Shown in pieces: positions 1-7,095 of a stretch of DNA of 40,410 nt. Origin of the DNA: Pseudomonadota bacterium (lineage in GTDB: Archaea; Thermoplasmatota; SW-10-69-26; JACQPN01; JAJPHT01); contig JAJPHT010000050.1 in NCBI GenBank assembly GCA_021325135.1, positions 1 to 40,410 of the forward strand, written 5' to 3'. Below the pieces are notes generated by a model. The model saw only the letters and a program-made list of their open reading frames with translations. It was not told where the DNA came from and did not search any database. Numbering within the stretch: the first letter of the stretch is position 1; the number at the start of each line of letters is the position of its first letter. Both the position numbers and the translations under genes were made by a program.

Positions 1-195
1 CCTCTGGTCCATCAGTTGTCTGACAAGGCAATGCTGAGCAGCTACGCCGCAATCGATAACGGCTGAAAGCATCTAAGCCGGAAACGAACCCCAAGACGAG
101 GCAGTTGACTTCCCATAGAAGATGGGGTTGATAGGACGGGGATGTAAGCACCAAGCTTCGGCGAGGTGTTCAGTCCGCCGTTACTAATCGGTCGT
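1..195 (+). rRNA. 23S ribosomal RNA, 3' end (partial)
   Basis: The window opens inside a large-subunit rRNA gene. The stretch from about 60 to 195 carries the familiar 3'-terminal features: AAGCATCTAAGCCGGAAAC, the AAGACGAGG segment, and the closing TTACTAATCGGTCG near 181-194. The mature 3' end is approximate. The 5S gene follows about 160 bases downstream in the same direction. No 16S or tRNA gene is visible next to it. Confidence 0.95.
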
Positions 196-355
196 TGTCG
201 TCGAAACGTGTAACTCAACCCTCAAACAGGTTGCGTGTGTGGACGCGAGCCCGCAAGGGCAAGCGGCCGCGTATGGCCGTCGGATCGCAATCCGGCGAGC
301 ATATGCGGATTCACATGCAGGTACGCTGAGCGTATTCTGCCTTCCCAGGAAAAGG
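196..355 (+). other. 23S-5S internal transcribed spacer
   Basis: This spacer holds several short self-complementary segments and no tRNA cloverleaf that I can fold. A small hairpin TACGC-tga-GCGTA lies at 322-334. A perfect seven-base-pair hairpin joins 340-346 (CCTTCCC) to 354-360 (GGGAAGG). Its right arm is also the 5' strand of the 5S closing helix, so the two pairings exclude each other. Confidence 0.7.
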
Positions 356-491
356 GAAGGTGGTTTGACGGCCATAGCGGCGGGGTTCACCCGGTCCCAT
401 TCCGAACCCGGCAGTTAAGCCCGCCCGCGTATTCGTCGTGTACTGGAGTGGGAGACCCTCCGGGAAAGCGAGTACGCTGTCACCCACCTTC
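356..491 (+). rRNA. 5S ribosomal RNA
   Basis: The core contains the archaeal 5S signature GGCCATAGCGGCGGGG, then CCGGTCCCATTCCGAACC, CGGCAGTTAAGCC, and a late GTGGGAGACCCTCCGGGA segment. The ends are defined by a perfect ten-base helix between 354-363 and 484-493, so the mature termini lie within a few bases of the coordinates given. The gene is linked to and co-oriented with the 23S gene. Confidence 0.93.
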
Positions 492-555
492 CCCTTCCAC
501 TTCCATTCTCTTCTGCTCCAGCGGAGCGGCTTCTTCACGGGCCGTGCGGCCCGGC

Positions 556-563
556 AAAACGTT
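556..563 (+). promoter_or_regulatory. AAAACGTT promoter box of the peroxiredoxin gene
   Basis: The central C at 560 lies 32 bases before the ATG at 592, the same spacing seen for this box ahead of argS, the cyclophilin gene and azlC. It occupies the position expected of a TATA box for a leaderless message. Confidence 0.55.
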
Positions 564-591
564 GAATCGCGCCCTTTCCATGCGGGTGCCC

Positions 592-1065
592 ATGCCTGAG
601 CTGCGCGAGGGCGATCGCGCGCCCGACTTCACGCTGCCCGACGACGCGGGGCGTCCGGTGAGGCTCTCCGACTTCCGGGGGCAGCCTGTGGTGATCTACT
701 TCTATCCCGAGGACGACACGCCGGCCTGCACGGTGCAGGCGTGCGGGTTCCGCGACGAGATCGCGCGCTTCGAGGAGCTCGACGCGGTGGTGATCGGCGT
801 GAGCCCGGACCCTGTGGAGGCCCACCAGCGCTTCCGCGCGAAGCACCGGCTTCCGTTCATCCTGCTCTCGGACCCCGAGAAGAAGGTCATCGCGAAGTAC
901 GGCGCGTGGGGCGAGAAGAGCATGTACGGCCAGACGTTCGTGGGCCTCATCCGCAGCACCATCGTCGTCACGCCCGAGGGGCGCGTGGGCGGGATCTTCC
1001 GCAACGTCCGCACCGAGGGGCACGCGGCGCGGATGGCGGAGGCCGTCCGGAAAATGACGCGATGA
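592..1065 (+). CDS. Peroxiredoxin, BCP/PrxQ type
   Basis: This thiol peroxidase reduces hydrogen peroxide and organic hydroperoxides with thioredoxin-like donors in the cytoplasm. The protein has 157 residues, normal for the family. It begins with the GDRAPDFTLPD segment and has the active site FYPEDDTPACTVQAC, with the peroxidatic Cys46 and a resolving Cys51 five residues later, the atypical two-Cys BCP arrangement. I chose the ATG at 592 over the in-frame ATG at 580 because it fits the promoter spacing and the usual family N-terminus. It faces the Nudix gene, with a small GC hairpin between them. Confidence 0.93.
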   Translation: MPELREGDRAPDFTLPDDAGRPVRLSDFRGQPVVIYFYPEDDTPACTVQACGFRDEIARFEELDAVVIGVSPDPVEAHQRFRAKHRLPFILLSDPEKKVIAKYGAWGEKSMYGQTFVGLIRSTIVVTPEGRVGGIFRNVRTEGHAARMAEAVRKMTR

Positions 1066-1074
1066 AGGCGCCCG

Positions 1075-1087
1075 GGGGCTTCGCCCC
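1075..1087. terminator. GC hairpin between convergent genes
   Basis: A five-base-pair stem GGGGC-ttc-GCCCC lies in the 33-base gap between the convergent peroxiredoxin and Nudix genes. No long T tract follows, so a terminator role is only plausible. Confidence 0.35.
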
Positions 1088-1098
1088 TCGAACTCCCG

Positions 1099-1545
1099 TT
1101 AGGTTCGCATCCCCATGATGAACGCGTGCGCGCCCTGGAGGATGCGCCGTGGCCCCTCGAAGCTGACGCGCGCGAGCGCCTGCGGGTAGGGGAGCCACGC
1201 GAAGCCGGAGTGCTCGTGGCTGATCTTGACCTCGCGCGTCTGCGCCTCGATGAGGTAGAAGCGGACGTCCTTCTCGACCAGGGTGTGGCCGCGGCGGAAG
1301 CGGTAGTCGGTGTCGTCCTCGAAGCCGGCCAGGAGCCGCTGCGCCCCGATGGGGATGCCTGTCTCCTCGGCGACCTCGCGCTGCGCGGCCTGCACGTCGG
1401 TCTCGCCCGCCTCGACGTGCCCCTTGGGGAAGCCCCAGTTGCCGCCTCCGTAGCGGAGGAGCAGGTACTCGGGCCCCTCGAGCGTCGTGGCGTACACGAC
1501 GGCGCCCGCGGAGCGCTCCTTGACCCGCTTCCTGGGTGGCGACAT
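1099..1545 (-). CDS. Nudix hydrolase, Ap4A pyrophosphatase-like
   Basis: The protein has 148 residues and a complete Nudix box at about residues 42-64, read as GHVEAGETDVQAAQREV followed by AEETGI, with the REVAEE core that binds Mg2+. The WGFPKGHVEAGE context and the small size match archaeal and animal diadenosine tetraphosphate hydrolases, which split Ap4A into ATP and AMP. The ATG at 1545 precedes KR-rich residues and is the only sensible start. Substrate is inferred from family resemblance; other nucleotide substrates are possible. Confidence 0.88.
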   Translation of the reverse strand: MSPPRKRVKERSAGAVVYATTLEGPEYLLLRYGGGNWGFPKGHVEAGETDVQAAQREVAEETGIPIGAQRLLAGFEDDTDYRFRRGHTLVEKDVRFYLIEAQTREVKISHEHSGFAWLPYPQALARVSFEGPRRILQGAHAFIMGMRT

Positions 1546-1599
1546 GGGTCTGACCCAAAGTCATGGGGGCGACCCTACAAAACCCATTTGATCCGGGTC

Positions 1600-1622
1600 C
1601 CGGGGGCGCCGCGCGCCCCCGG
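1600..1622 (-). terminator. GC hairpin downstream of glutamate dehydrogenase
   Basis: A perfect ten-base-pair stem joins 1600-1609 and 1613-1622 with a three-base loop, starting 14 bases past the gdhA stop in its direction of transcription. A T-containing stretch (GGGTTTTGT on the minus strand) follows about 20 bases later. It probably ends or stabilises the gdhA transcript. Confidence 0.5.
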
Positions 1623-1636
1623 AGGAAGAGATCGGA

Positions 1637-2875
1637 TCAGTAGCCCTTCCACTTCAGCGCGCGGGCCACGCGGTCCACCGCGACGGCGTACGCGGCCGTG
1701 CGCATGTGGACGCCGTGCTTCTTGCTCGCGTCGTGCACGTCGTGGAAGCTCTTCACCATGCGCTCCTCGAGGCGCTCCTGCACGAGCTTGAGGCTCCACG
1801 GGTACTCCGTCTTGGCCTGGAGCTGCTCGAACCAGGAGACGGTGACGCCGCCCGCGTTGGCGAGGATGTCGGGGATGACGAACTTCCCGTTCTTGAACAG
1901 GATGTCGTCGGCCTCGGGGAGCGTGGGCCCGTTGGCGGCCTCGGCGACGATCTTCGCCTTGATCTTGGCCGCGTTGTCCTTGGTGATCTGCCCCTCCAGC
2001 GCGGCGGGGACGAGGAGCGTCACGTCCAGCGTGAGCAGGTCGTCGTTGGTGATCTCCTTGGCGCCGCCGAAGCCCGCGACCTTGCCGGTCTTCTCCTTGT
2101 GCTCGACGAGCTTCGCGACGTCGAAGCCGCTGGGGTTGTAGATGGCGCCGTGCGAGTCGCTGACCGCCACGACCTTGCTGCCAGGCAGGAACTCGTTCGC
2201 GAGCACGGCGACGAAGCTCCCCGCGTTGCCGAAGCCCTGGATCGCGATGGTCGCCCCGTTGGTCGGGATGCCCTTCGCCTTGAACGCCTCGCGCGTCGCG
2301 ATCATGCAGCCGCGCGCGGTGGCCGTGTCGCGGCCCAGCGAGCCGCCGATCTCCACGGGCTTGCCGGTGATGACGCCGGGCTCCTGGTGGCCCACCTGGC
2401 GGTTGTACTCGTCGAGGAACCACGCCATGGTCTGCGAGTTCGTGTAGACGTCGGGCGCGGGCACGTCGGTTTCCGGGCCCACGACGAGGCTGATGGCCCG
2501 CGCGTAGCCGCGCGTCAAGCGCTCCAGCTCGCCCTGGCTCATGCTCTTGGGATCGCAGATGATGCCGCCCTTGCCGCCGCCCAGGGGCAGGTCCATGACG
2601 GCCGTCTTCCACGTCATCCACGCCGAGAGCGCGATGACCTCGTCCTCGCTCACCTGCGGGTGATAGCGGATGCCTCCCTTGTAGGGCCCGCGCGCGTCCT
2701 GGTACTGCGAGCGGAAGCCCTGGAACACCTTGATCTCGCCGTTGTCCATGCGGACGGGGATCGAGACCTTCAGCACGCGCTTGGGGCTCTTCAGCACGGC
2801 CCGCGCGCCGGCGTCGAGCCGGATCACGTCGGCGGCGATGTCGAACTGCTTGTTGGCGACTTCGCGGGGATTCAT
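1637..2875 (-). CDS. gdhA: Glutamate dehydrogenase
   Basis: This enzyme interconverts glutamate and 2-oxoglutarate plus ammonia using NAD(P). The 412-residue protein has the expected length. The N-terminal catalytic domain includes GPYKGGIRYHP and MDLPLGGGKGGI with the catalytic lysine. The Rossmann domain has the nucleotide-binding AIQGFGNAGS. The ATG at 2875 gives the usual archaeal N-terminus (MNPREVANKQFD), whereas the frame stays open further upstream without family similarity. It is divergent from a stand-alone RAM-domain protein, about 150 bases apart, which may sense amino acids. Coenzyme preference cannot be read reliably here. Confidence 0.96.
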   Translation of the reverse strand: MNPREVANKQFDIAADVIRLDAGARAVLKSPKRVLKVSIPVRMDNGEIKVFQGFRSQYQDARGPYKGGIRYHPQVSEDEVIALSAWMTWKTAVMDLPLGGGKGGIICDPKSMSQGELERLTRGYARAISLVVGPETDVPAPDVYTNSQTMAWFLDEYNRQVGHQEPGVITGKPVEIGGSLGRDTATARGCMIATREAFKAKGIPTNGATIAIQGFGNAGSFVAVLANEFLPGSKVVAVSDSHGAIYNPSGFDVAKLVEHKEKTGKVAGFGGAKEITNDDLLTLDVTLLVPAALEGQITKDNAAKIKAKIVAEAANGPTLPEADDILFKNGKFVIPDILANAGGVTVSWFEQLQAKTEYPWSLKLVQERLEERMVKSFHDVHDASKKHGVHMRTAAYAVAVDRVARALKWKGY

Positions 2876-2980
2876 GGTCAAGGTGCTACTCTCCCTATCC
2901 TGGGGTGGCTCGGCATGGCCAGCGACGGGCTTAATGCTGCTGCCTTCCGCCCTCGCGGAGCGACCGCGACGGGGGCCCAC

Positions 2981-2988
2981 GAAACGTT
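2981..2988 (+). promoter_or_regulatory. GAAACGTT promoter box of the RAM-domain gene
   Basis: The box lies 42 bases before the ATG at 3027 and 21 bases before an in-frame GTG at 3006. The spacing is looser than at other copies, so a leader of about 15 bases is implied if the ATG is used. Confidence 0.4.
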
Positions 2989-3026
2989 GAAGAAGGGCTG
3001 GCGGGGTGCAGGCGGCGGTAGGCGCC

Positions 3027-3338
3027 ATGTCCCCGGACGGCCACGAGCAGGATCTTTCCCAATATTATGCTCAGCGCAACGTGGAGGCCATCATCCTCCT
3101 CAAGGTGGACACGCAGCGCGCCGACGAGATCGCCAACCACCTCACGCGCCTCCCCGAGATCCGCCACTCCTACCTGGTGACCGGCGAGGACGACATCGTC
3201 ATCAAGGCGCAGTTCGGCTCCTACAAGGACCTGAAGAACTTCATCATCAAGACCCTCGCGCCCCTGGAGGGCATCATCGACACCAAGACGATGATGGTCG
3301 TCACGACGTACAAGGAGAACGGGAAGATCATCGAATAG
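3027..3338 (+). CDS. Stand-alone Lrp/AsnC ligand-binding (RAM) domain protein
   Basis: The 103-residue protein consists of one RAM domain: the YAQRNVEAIILLKVD strand start, the helix with RADEIANHLTRLPEIR, then SYLVTGEDDIVIKAQF and the closing TMMVVTTYKENGKIIE. There is no helix-turn-helix. Such proteins form oligomers that bind amino acids and can partner with full-length Lrp regulators. The divergent position next to gdhA suggests a link to nitrogen or amino-acid status, which is inference. An in-frame GTG at 3006 would add seven residues. Confidence 0.85.
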   Translation: MSPDGHEQDLSQYYAQRNVEAIILLKVDTQRADEIANHLTRLPEIRHSYLVTGEDDIVIKAQFGSYKDLKNFIIKTLAPLEGIIDTKTMMVVTTYKENGKIIE

Positions 3339-3367
3339 GCAAAACCTCGCTGCGCTCGGTTTTGCCT
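3337..3367 (+). terminator. Intrinsic-type hairpin overlapping the RAM gene stop
   Basis: AGGCAAAACC at 3337-3346 pairs perfectly with GGTTTTGCCT at 3358-3367 around an 11-base loop. The stop codon TAG at 3336-3338 is partly inside the stem. A T-rich run (TCTCTTTTTCTTG, about 3387-3399) follows. A second hairpin, GGGGGTCC-ttc-GGACCCCC, lies at 3410-3428, just before the repeat element. Confidence 0.55.
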
Positions 3368-3431
3368 TCACGTCGCTGCTGTTTGTCTCTTTTTCTTGCA
3401 GCGGTGGCTGGGGGTCCTTCGGACCCCCGGC

Positions 3432-3592
3432 GACCGCGGATTCCGATCAGAATTGCCCTTAGGGGGCGCTCCGCGAGGCGCTTCGCGCCTCGCTCCGGCC
3501 CCCTACAAGGAATCCGGACAATTCTGATCGGACTCCGCGGTCGGTGATGGGCCTCTGCTGGCGCTCGCGATGGGTGGGGCCTTCCCTCGACG
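3432..3592 (+). repeat. Palindromic repeat element, copy A
   Basis: The core (3432-3542) is a near-perfect dyad: 24-base terminal arms at 3432-3455 and 3519-3542 with one mismatch, inner arms containing TTAGGGGGCG and CCCCCTACAAGG, and a central eight-base-pair hairpin 3474-3481/3485-3492 with a TTC loop. About 50 further bases, including GGCCTCTGCTGGCGCTCGCG, are shared with copy B at 40258-40410. The outer and inner arms are nearly identical in both copies, but the central stem differs at seven of eight positions and still pairs perfectly. It could be a MITE-like element or a structured RNA/leader module. Confidence 0.85.
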
Positions 3593-3695
3593 ACCGCCGC
3601 CGGGGGTCACGTGTGGCGGACGAACGCGGGAGGCGTCGTCGTGGAACGACGAACGGGCGAGGAGGTTCTTCTCCCCGGAAGGCCAAGGAGGGGCG

Positions 3696-4196
3696 ATGGG
3701 ACCTTCGGCGGAGCCTCCTGGGAAGGCCCCTCCCGAGGCCGTCCACGCCGAGAAGGTCGTGAGCGACGTCGCGCAGGCGACGCCCGCGGAGAAGAAGGCG
3801 CTCGCCATCGACCACAAGCTCGTCATGAGCGAGGTCCAGCTCCTGCTCGCCGAGAAGCGGACGGCGTTCGCCTTGCTGCGCACCGGCGTCACGGTCGCGC
3901 TGGTGCCGCTCTCCCTGTGGACGGTGCTCGTCGCCACGAGCAGGCTCTACAACGTCCTCGACGTGATGTGGCTCCTCGTGCCGCTCATGGCGATCGCCGT
4001 CGCGCTCTTCGCGCTGGGGCTCTACCTGGTCGTCCACGCGCTGCTGCACGTCCGCCACATCGAGAACGTCATGCTGGGCCTGCGGCAGACGGACACGCTT
4101 CTGGAGACGCTCCTCTTCCGCGAGGTGGGCGCCCGCTACCTGCCCAGCTTCCGCGTGCTGCGGCGCTTCCGGCGCGGGTCCAAAGGGGCCAGTTGA
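3696..4196 (+). CDS. DUF202/YidH-like membrane protein
   Basis: The 166-residue protein has a charged N-terminal half, then two hydrophobic segments at about residues 75-95 and 100-125. The stretch LLLAEKRTAFALLRTGVTVA matches the pattern LAxERTxLAxxRTGxA of the DUF202 family, small inner-membrane proteins of unknown function. The ATG at 3696 is preceded by a strong purine-rich site, AAGGAGGGGCG, unusual among the mostly leaderless genes here. It lies 104 bases downstream of repeat copy A in the same orientation. It converges on the DUF2116/pyrH pair. Confidence 0.72.
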   Translation: MGPSAEPPGKAPPEAVHAEKVVSDVAQATPAEKKALAIDHKLVMSEVQLLLAEKRTAFALLRTGVTVALVPLSLWTVLVATSRLYNVLDVMWLLVPLMAIAVALFALGLYLVVHALLHVRHIENVMLGLRQTDTLLETLLFREVGARYLPSFRVLRRFRRGSKGAS

Positions 4197-4236
4197 AACG
4201 TCGGCGGCGCTGCGGCGCGCGAGACGAGGCGGTTTT

Positions 4237-4446
4237 CTACGGCGCGCCGAACAGCCCCGTGTAGCTCAGCACGAGGACGAGGATTGCCACGGCCATGAGG
4301 CCGTACATGACGAGCATGCTGCGCTTGCGCTTCTTGGTGAGCTCGTCCATCTTCGCCTCGCACTCGGGACTGCACGTCTTGTCGCCGAACGCGACGGCGC
4401 GCGTGCAGATGACGCAGTGGCTGTGGTTGGGGATCTGGACCGTCAT
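4237..4446 (-). CDS. Zinc-ribbon membrane protein, DUF2116-like
   Basis: This 69-residue protein has an N-terminal zinc-ribbon (HCVIC, then CSPEC about 12 residues later), a basic linker KKRKRS, and one C-terminal transmembrane segment. That is the layout of archaeal DUF2116 proteins. Its ATG directly abuts the stop codon of the upstream UMP kinase, so the two are almost certainly co-transcribed. The function of the family is unknown to me; the ribbon faces the cytoplasm if the positive-inside rule holds. Confidence 0.82.
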   Translation of the reverse strand: MTVQIPNHSHCVICTRAVAFGDKTCSPECEAKMDELTKKRKRSMLVMYGLMAVAILVLVLSYTGLFGAP

Positions 4447-5139
4447 CTAGCGGCCTCCGGTGACGAGGGAGCCGTGGAAGTCCGTGCGCCCCAGGAGCGC
4501 GCCCTCCAGCGCCTTGAGGTCGCGCCCGTCGACGACCGCGCACTCGATGCCGCTGCGCGCGATCATCTTGGCGCCCAGCGCGTCGACGACGCCCGTGCCG
4601 CCCGCCTTCGCGTCGCCGCCGCCCGTGATGCGCACGAGGTCCTCGGCGGTGAGGCGCGGCAGGTGCTTCGCCGCGGGGTCCTTGCGCGGGTCCGCGCTGT
4701 AGACGCCGTCCACGTTGGTCGCGATGACGATGCGCTTCGCGCGCGCCGCGTCGCCCAGCATCACGGTCACGGCGTCGGTGGTGTGGCCCGGGTGCGTGCC
4801 GCCCATGACGACGATGGGGTAGCTCCGGGACGCCAGCAGCGCCTCGTCGAAGGAGAGGGGCGGCTTGGGGTACGCGTGCGGGAGCGAAGAGAGGAGCACG
4901 CGGGCGTTGATGCGCGTGACGGCGATGCCGATCTCGTCCAGGGTCGTCTCGGGCGCGCCCAGCGCGCGGGCGCCCTGGATGTAGGTGCGCGCGACGGCGC
5001 CGCCGCCCACGACCGCCAGCACGCGCCGCTGCGTGGAGACGCGCTCCAGGACGGCCGCGATCTCGCGGGTCAGGGCCACGTCCACGCCGTTCTCCTTCAC
5101 GAGGAACGAGCCGCCGAGGCTGACCGCCACCGCGTCCAT
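4447..5139 (-). CDS. pyrH: Uridylate kinase (UMP kinase), archaeal type
   Basis: The 230-residue amino-acid-kinase-fold protein phosphorylates UMP to UDP in pyrimidine nucleotide synthesis. It shows VSLGGSFLV at the N-terminus, VVGGGAVAR for phosphate binding, MGGTHPGHTTDAV typical of the UMP site, and ATNVDGVYSADPR for the nucleotide. This motif set separates it from acetylglutamate and isopentenyl phosphate kinases. The size fits archaeal PyrH. It is the first gene of a two-gene unit with the zinc-ribbon protein. The ATG at 5139 is the natural start. Confidence 0.93.
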   Translation of the reverse strand: MDAVAVSLGGSFLVKENGVDVALTREIAAVLERVSTQRRVLAVVGGGAVARTYIQGARALGAPETTLDEIGIAVTRINARVLLSSLPHAYPKPPLSFDEALLASRSYPIVVMGGTHPGHTTDAVTVMLGDAARAKRIVIATNVDGVYSADPRKDPAAKHLPRLTAEDLVRITGGGDAKAGGTGVVDALGAKMIARSGIECAVVDGRDLKALEGALLGRTDFHGSLVTGGR

Positions 5140-5234
5140 GGAGCGGGGCAGGAGGGGGCCTGTCTTGAGGTTTCCGGGCAGCTTCAGCCCGCCCTCCCGG
5201 AGCGTGCCTTGCTGGAGCGCGCCAAGCCGCCCCC

Positions 5235-5522
5235 GTGTCCCCCCTCGACCGTGCCGCCATCGGCATCCTGCTGGGCCTCCTGGAGCGTGACGAGATGCGC
5301 ATGCGCCAGATCGTGGCCGCCTCGGGCGCGCCGCACCGGCGGGCGCGGGAGGCGCGGGCGCGCCTGGAGGCCTTGGGCCTAGTGGGCACCGAGCATCGCG
5401 GGCAGGGGGCCGTCCGCATCGCCCGCGTGCGCCTCACGCCCCGGGGCCGCAGGGTCGCGCTCCTCCTCGCCCAGGCGCATCGCCTCCTGGCCGAAACGTT
5501 CTTATTGGGAGCCTGGCCCTGA
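5235..5522 (+). CDS. Small winged-helix DNA-binding protein
   Basis: This 95-residue protein reads as a single winged helix: IGILLGLLERDEMRMRQIV, a recognition helix around RRAREARARLEALGLV, and a beta-wing RIARVRLTPRGRRVA, followed by a C-terminal helix. It resembles MarR/PadR-type archaeal regulators with the LTPRGRRVA ending. The start is GTG at 5235. It lies 113 bases before the aRF1 ATG, and the aRF1 promoter box is inside its last codons. Target unknown. Confidence 0.68.
   Translation: MSPLDRAAIGILLGLLERDEMRMRQIVAASGAPHRRAREARARLEALGLVGTEHRGQGAVRIARVRLTPRGRRVALLLAQAHRLLAETFLLGAWP
5493..5501 (+). promoter_or_regulatory. GAAACGTTC promoter box ahead of the aRF1 leader
   Basis: The box is followed by CTTATTGGG. 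It sits 35 bases before an ATG at 5532 that opens an eight-codon reading frame, and 139 bases before the aRF1 ATG, which implies a 5' leader of roughly 110 bases. Confidence 0.5.
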
Positions 5523-5531
5523 CCCCTTGTC

Positions 5532-5558
5532 ATGGCCGGTCCGTGCTGCCTGGCATAG
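5532..5558 (+). promoter_or_regulatory. Possible upstream ORF in the aRF1 leader
   Basis: An ATG at 5532 is followed by eight codons (MAGPCCLA) and a TAG stop at 5556-5558, then 77 bases to the aRF1 start. Because its ATG has the promoter spacing used by leaderless genes, a ribosome loading on the message end would meet it first. A start-stop frame ahead of a release-factor gene is a natural candidate for feedback control. It may also be chance. Confidence 0.35.
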
Positions 5559-5635
5559 TCTTCTGGCCCCCTCGCGGGGCCCCCTGCCAGCCTGCCGACC
5601 GACCTCCCTTCCCCCTCCCTTCCGAGGAATCCACC

Positions 5636-6910
5636 ATGGCCGATGGCCGCCAAGATTCGCAATCCACCGATCGCGCGCGCTACGAGTTCAAGCGCAAGCT
5701 CGAGGAGCTTCGCAACATCAAGGGCAGCGCGACGCAGCTCATCTCGCTCTACATCCCGCCAGGCCGCCAGATCCACGAGGTCATGGCGCAGCTCCGCTCC
5801 GAATACTCGCAGGCCTCCAACATCAAGTCGAAGGCCACCATGAAGAACGTCACGGGCGCCCTGGAGAGCGCCATGTCGACGCTCAAGAACTTCAAGGACC
5901 CCGGCGACCACGGCATCATCATCTTCGTGGGCCACCGCGCCATCGGCGCCGAGAAGACGAAGATGTTCTCCCACGTCGTCGTGCCGCCCATGCCCATCTC
6001 GCTCTACAAGTACCACTGCGACAGCGCCTTCTTCCTGGAGCCGCTGGAGGGCATGCTCAAGGAGCACAACAACTACGGCCTCGTCGTGCTGGACCGCCAG
6101 GAGGCCACCATCGGCTTCCTGCGCGGGCAGGCCATCCAGGTCGTCACCAACATGCAGTCCATGGTGCCCAACAAGCACGCGAAGGGCGGCCAGTCGGCCC
6201 GCCGCTTCGAGCGCATCACCGAGGACATCGCGGACAAGTGGTTCTACAAGATCGGCGAGATCGCGACGGAGATCTTCAAGCCCGAGCTTGAGAAGGGCGA
6301 ATTGAAGGGCATCATCGTGGGCGGCCCGGGCCCCACCAAGGAGTACTGGCTGGAGAACCAGTACATGGACCACGAGCTGCACAAGCGCATCATCGGCCAG
6401 CCCGTGGACACGGGCTACACCGACGAGTACGGCCTGCGCGACCTCGTCGCCAACGCGGCGCCCCTCCTCCGGGACTTCGGCCTCATGGAGGAGAAGGACA
6501 TCATCAACCGCTTCATGCGCGAGATCGGCAAGACCGACGGCGGCCTCGCGGCGTACGGCGAGGCGCAGGTGCGCAACGCGCTCATCATCGGCGCGGTGGA
6601 CCAGCTCATCCTCTCCGAGAAGCTGCGCAAGGTGCGCCTCGTCATGAAGTGCGAGTCGTGCGGCTGGACCAAGGAGGAGACGACCGCCGAGGACCCGCTG
6701 GAGTTCGAGAAGCGCTACGGCAACTGCCCCTCGTGCGGCCAGCAGACCGTCGCCATCGACCAGGAGACGGACATCGTCGAGGAGCTTTCCGAGCTCGCCG
6801 AGAGCATGGCTTCCAAGGTGAAGATCATCTCGGGCAACTCCGACGAGGGCGAGCTGTTCTTCAAGGCGTTCGGCGGAATCGGCGCCATCCTCCGCTTCAG
6901 GGTCGCGTAA
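5636..6910 (+). CDS. prf1: Peptide chain release factor aRF1
   Basis: This 424-residue protein recognises all three stop codons and triggers peptide release. Diagnostic motifs are NIKS at residues 62-65 and YHCDSAF (YxCxxxF) near 126-132 for stop decoding, and GGQ at 184-186 for peptidyl-tRNA hydrolysis. The C-terminal domain has a zinc ribbon, CESCG and CPSCG. The ATG at 5636 gives the usual archaeal N-terminus. An in-frame GTG at 5543 would add a proline-rich tail unlike the family. The stop codon lies inside a hairpin loop, and the last 30 or so bases are repeated downstream. Confidence 0.97.
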   Translation: MADGRQDSQSTDRARYEFKRKLEELRNIKGSATQLISLYIPPGRQIHEVMAQLRSEYSQASNIKSKATMKNVTGALESAMSTLKNFKDPGDHGIIIFVGHRAIGAEKTKMFSHVVVPPMPISLYKYHCDSAFFLEPLEGMLKEHNNYGLVVLDRQEATIGFLRGQAIQVVTNMQSMVPNKHAKGGQSARRFERITEDIADKWFYKIGEIATEIFKPELEKGELKGIIVGGPGPTKEYWLENQYMDHELHKRIIGQPVDTGYTDEYGLRDLVANAAPLLRDFGLMEEKDIINRFMREIGKTDGGLAAYGEAQVRNALIIGAVDQLILSEKLRKVRLVMKCESCGWTKEETTAEDPLEFEKRYGNCPSCGQQTVAIDQETDIVEELSELAESMASKVKIISGNSDEGELFFKAFGGIGAILRFRVA

Positions 6911-6997
6911 GCGACCCGGATCAAGGAGGATGGCGCGAGAGGCCGGGCCGCAGCCCGGCCGGATCGGCGCCATCCTCCGTTTCAGGGTCGCGTAAGC
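6879..6997 (+). repeat. Direct and inverted repeats at the 3' end of the aRF1 gene
   Basis: The last coding bases of aRF1 (about 6879-6912) recur almost unchanged at 6964-6997. Between them the 12-base segment 6925-6936 is the exact reverse complement of both 6882-6893 and 6967-6978, so it can pair with either one. The first pairing encloses a seven-base-pair stem 6900-6906/6911-6917 whose loop is GTAA, containing the TAA stop codon. The second encloses GGCCGGGC-cgca-GCCCGGCC. This could be a terminator or an RNA switch. Confidence 0.8.
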
Positions 6998-7095
6998 CTC
7001 GGCTTGACCCGTGCACGCCAGGCGAACGAAGGCGCGTAGCCTCGCGGCTGTAGGCCCGCCAACGCGATGAGCGCGGCGTGGGCTGCGCTGTCCGC

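Noticed and set aside
196..355. A tRNA gene in the 23S-5S spacer
   Set aside because: Several hairpins exist, but no set of stems with a T-loop (TTCRANY) and anticodon arm could be folded.
3519..3570. C/D box guide RNA in the repeat tail
   Set aside because: CTGA and a GTGATGG-like segment occur but in the wrong order and spacing, without a terminal stem.
5543..5635. N-terminal extension of aRF1 from GTG 5543
   Set aside because: The extra 31 residues are proline-rich and unlike the family, and they would overlap the short leader frame.
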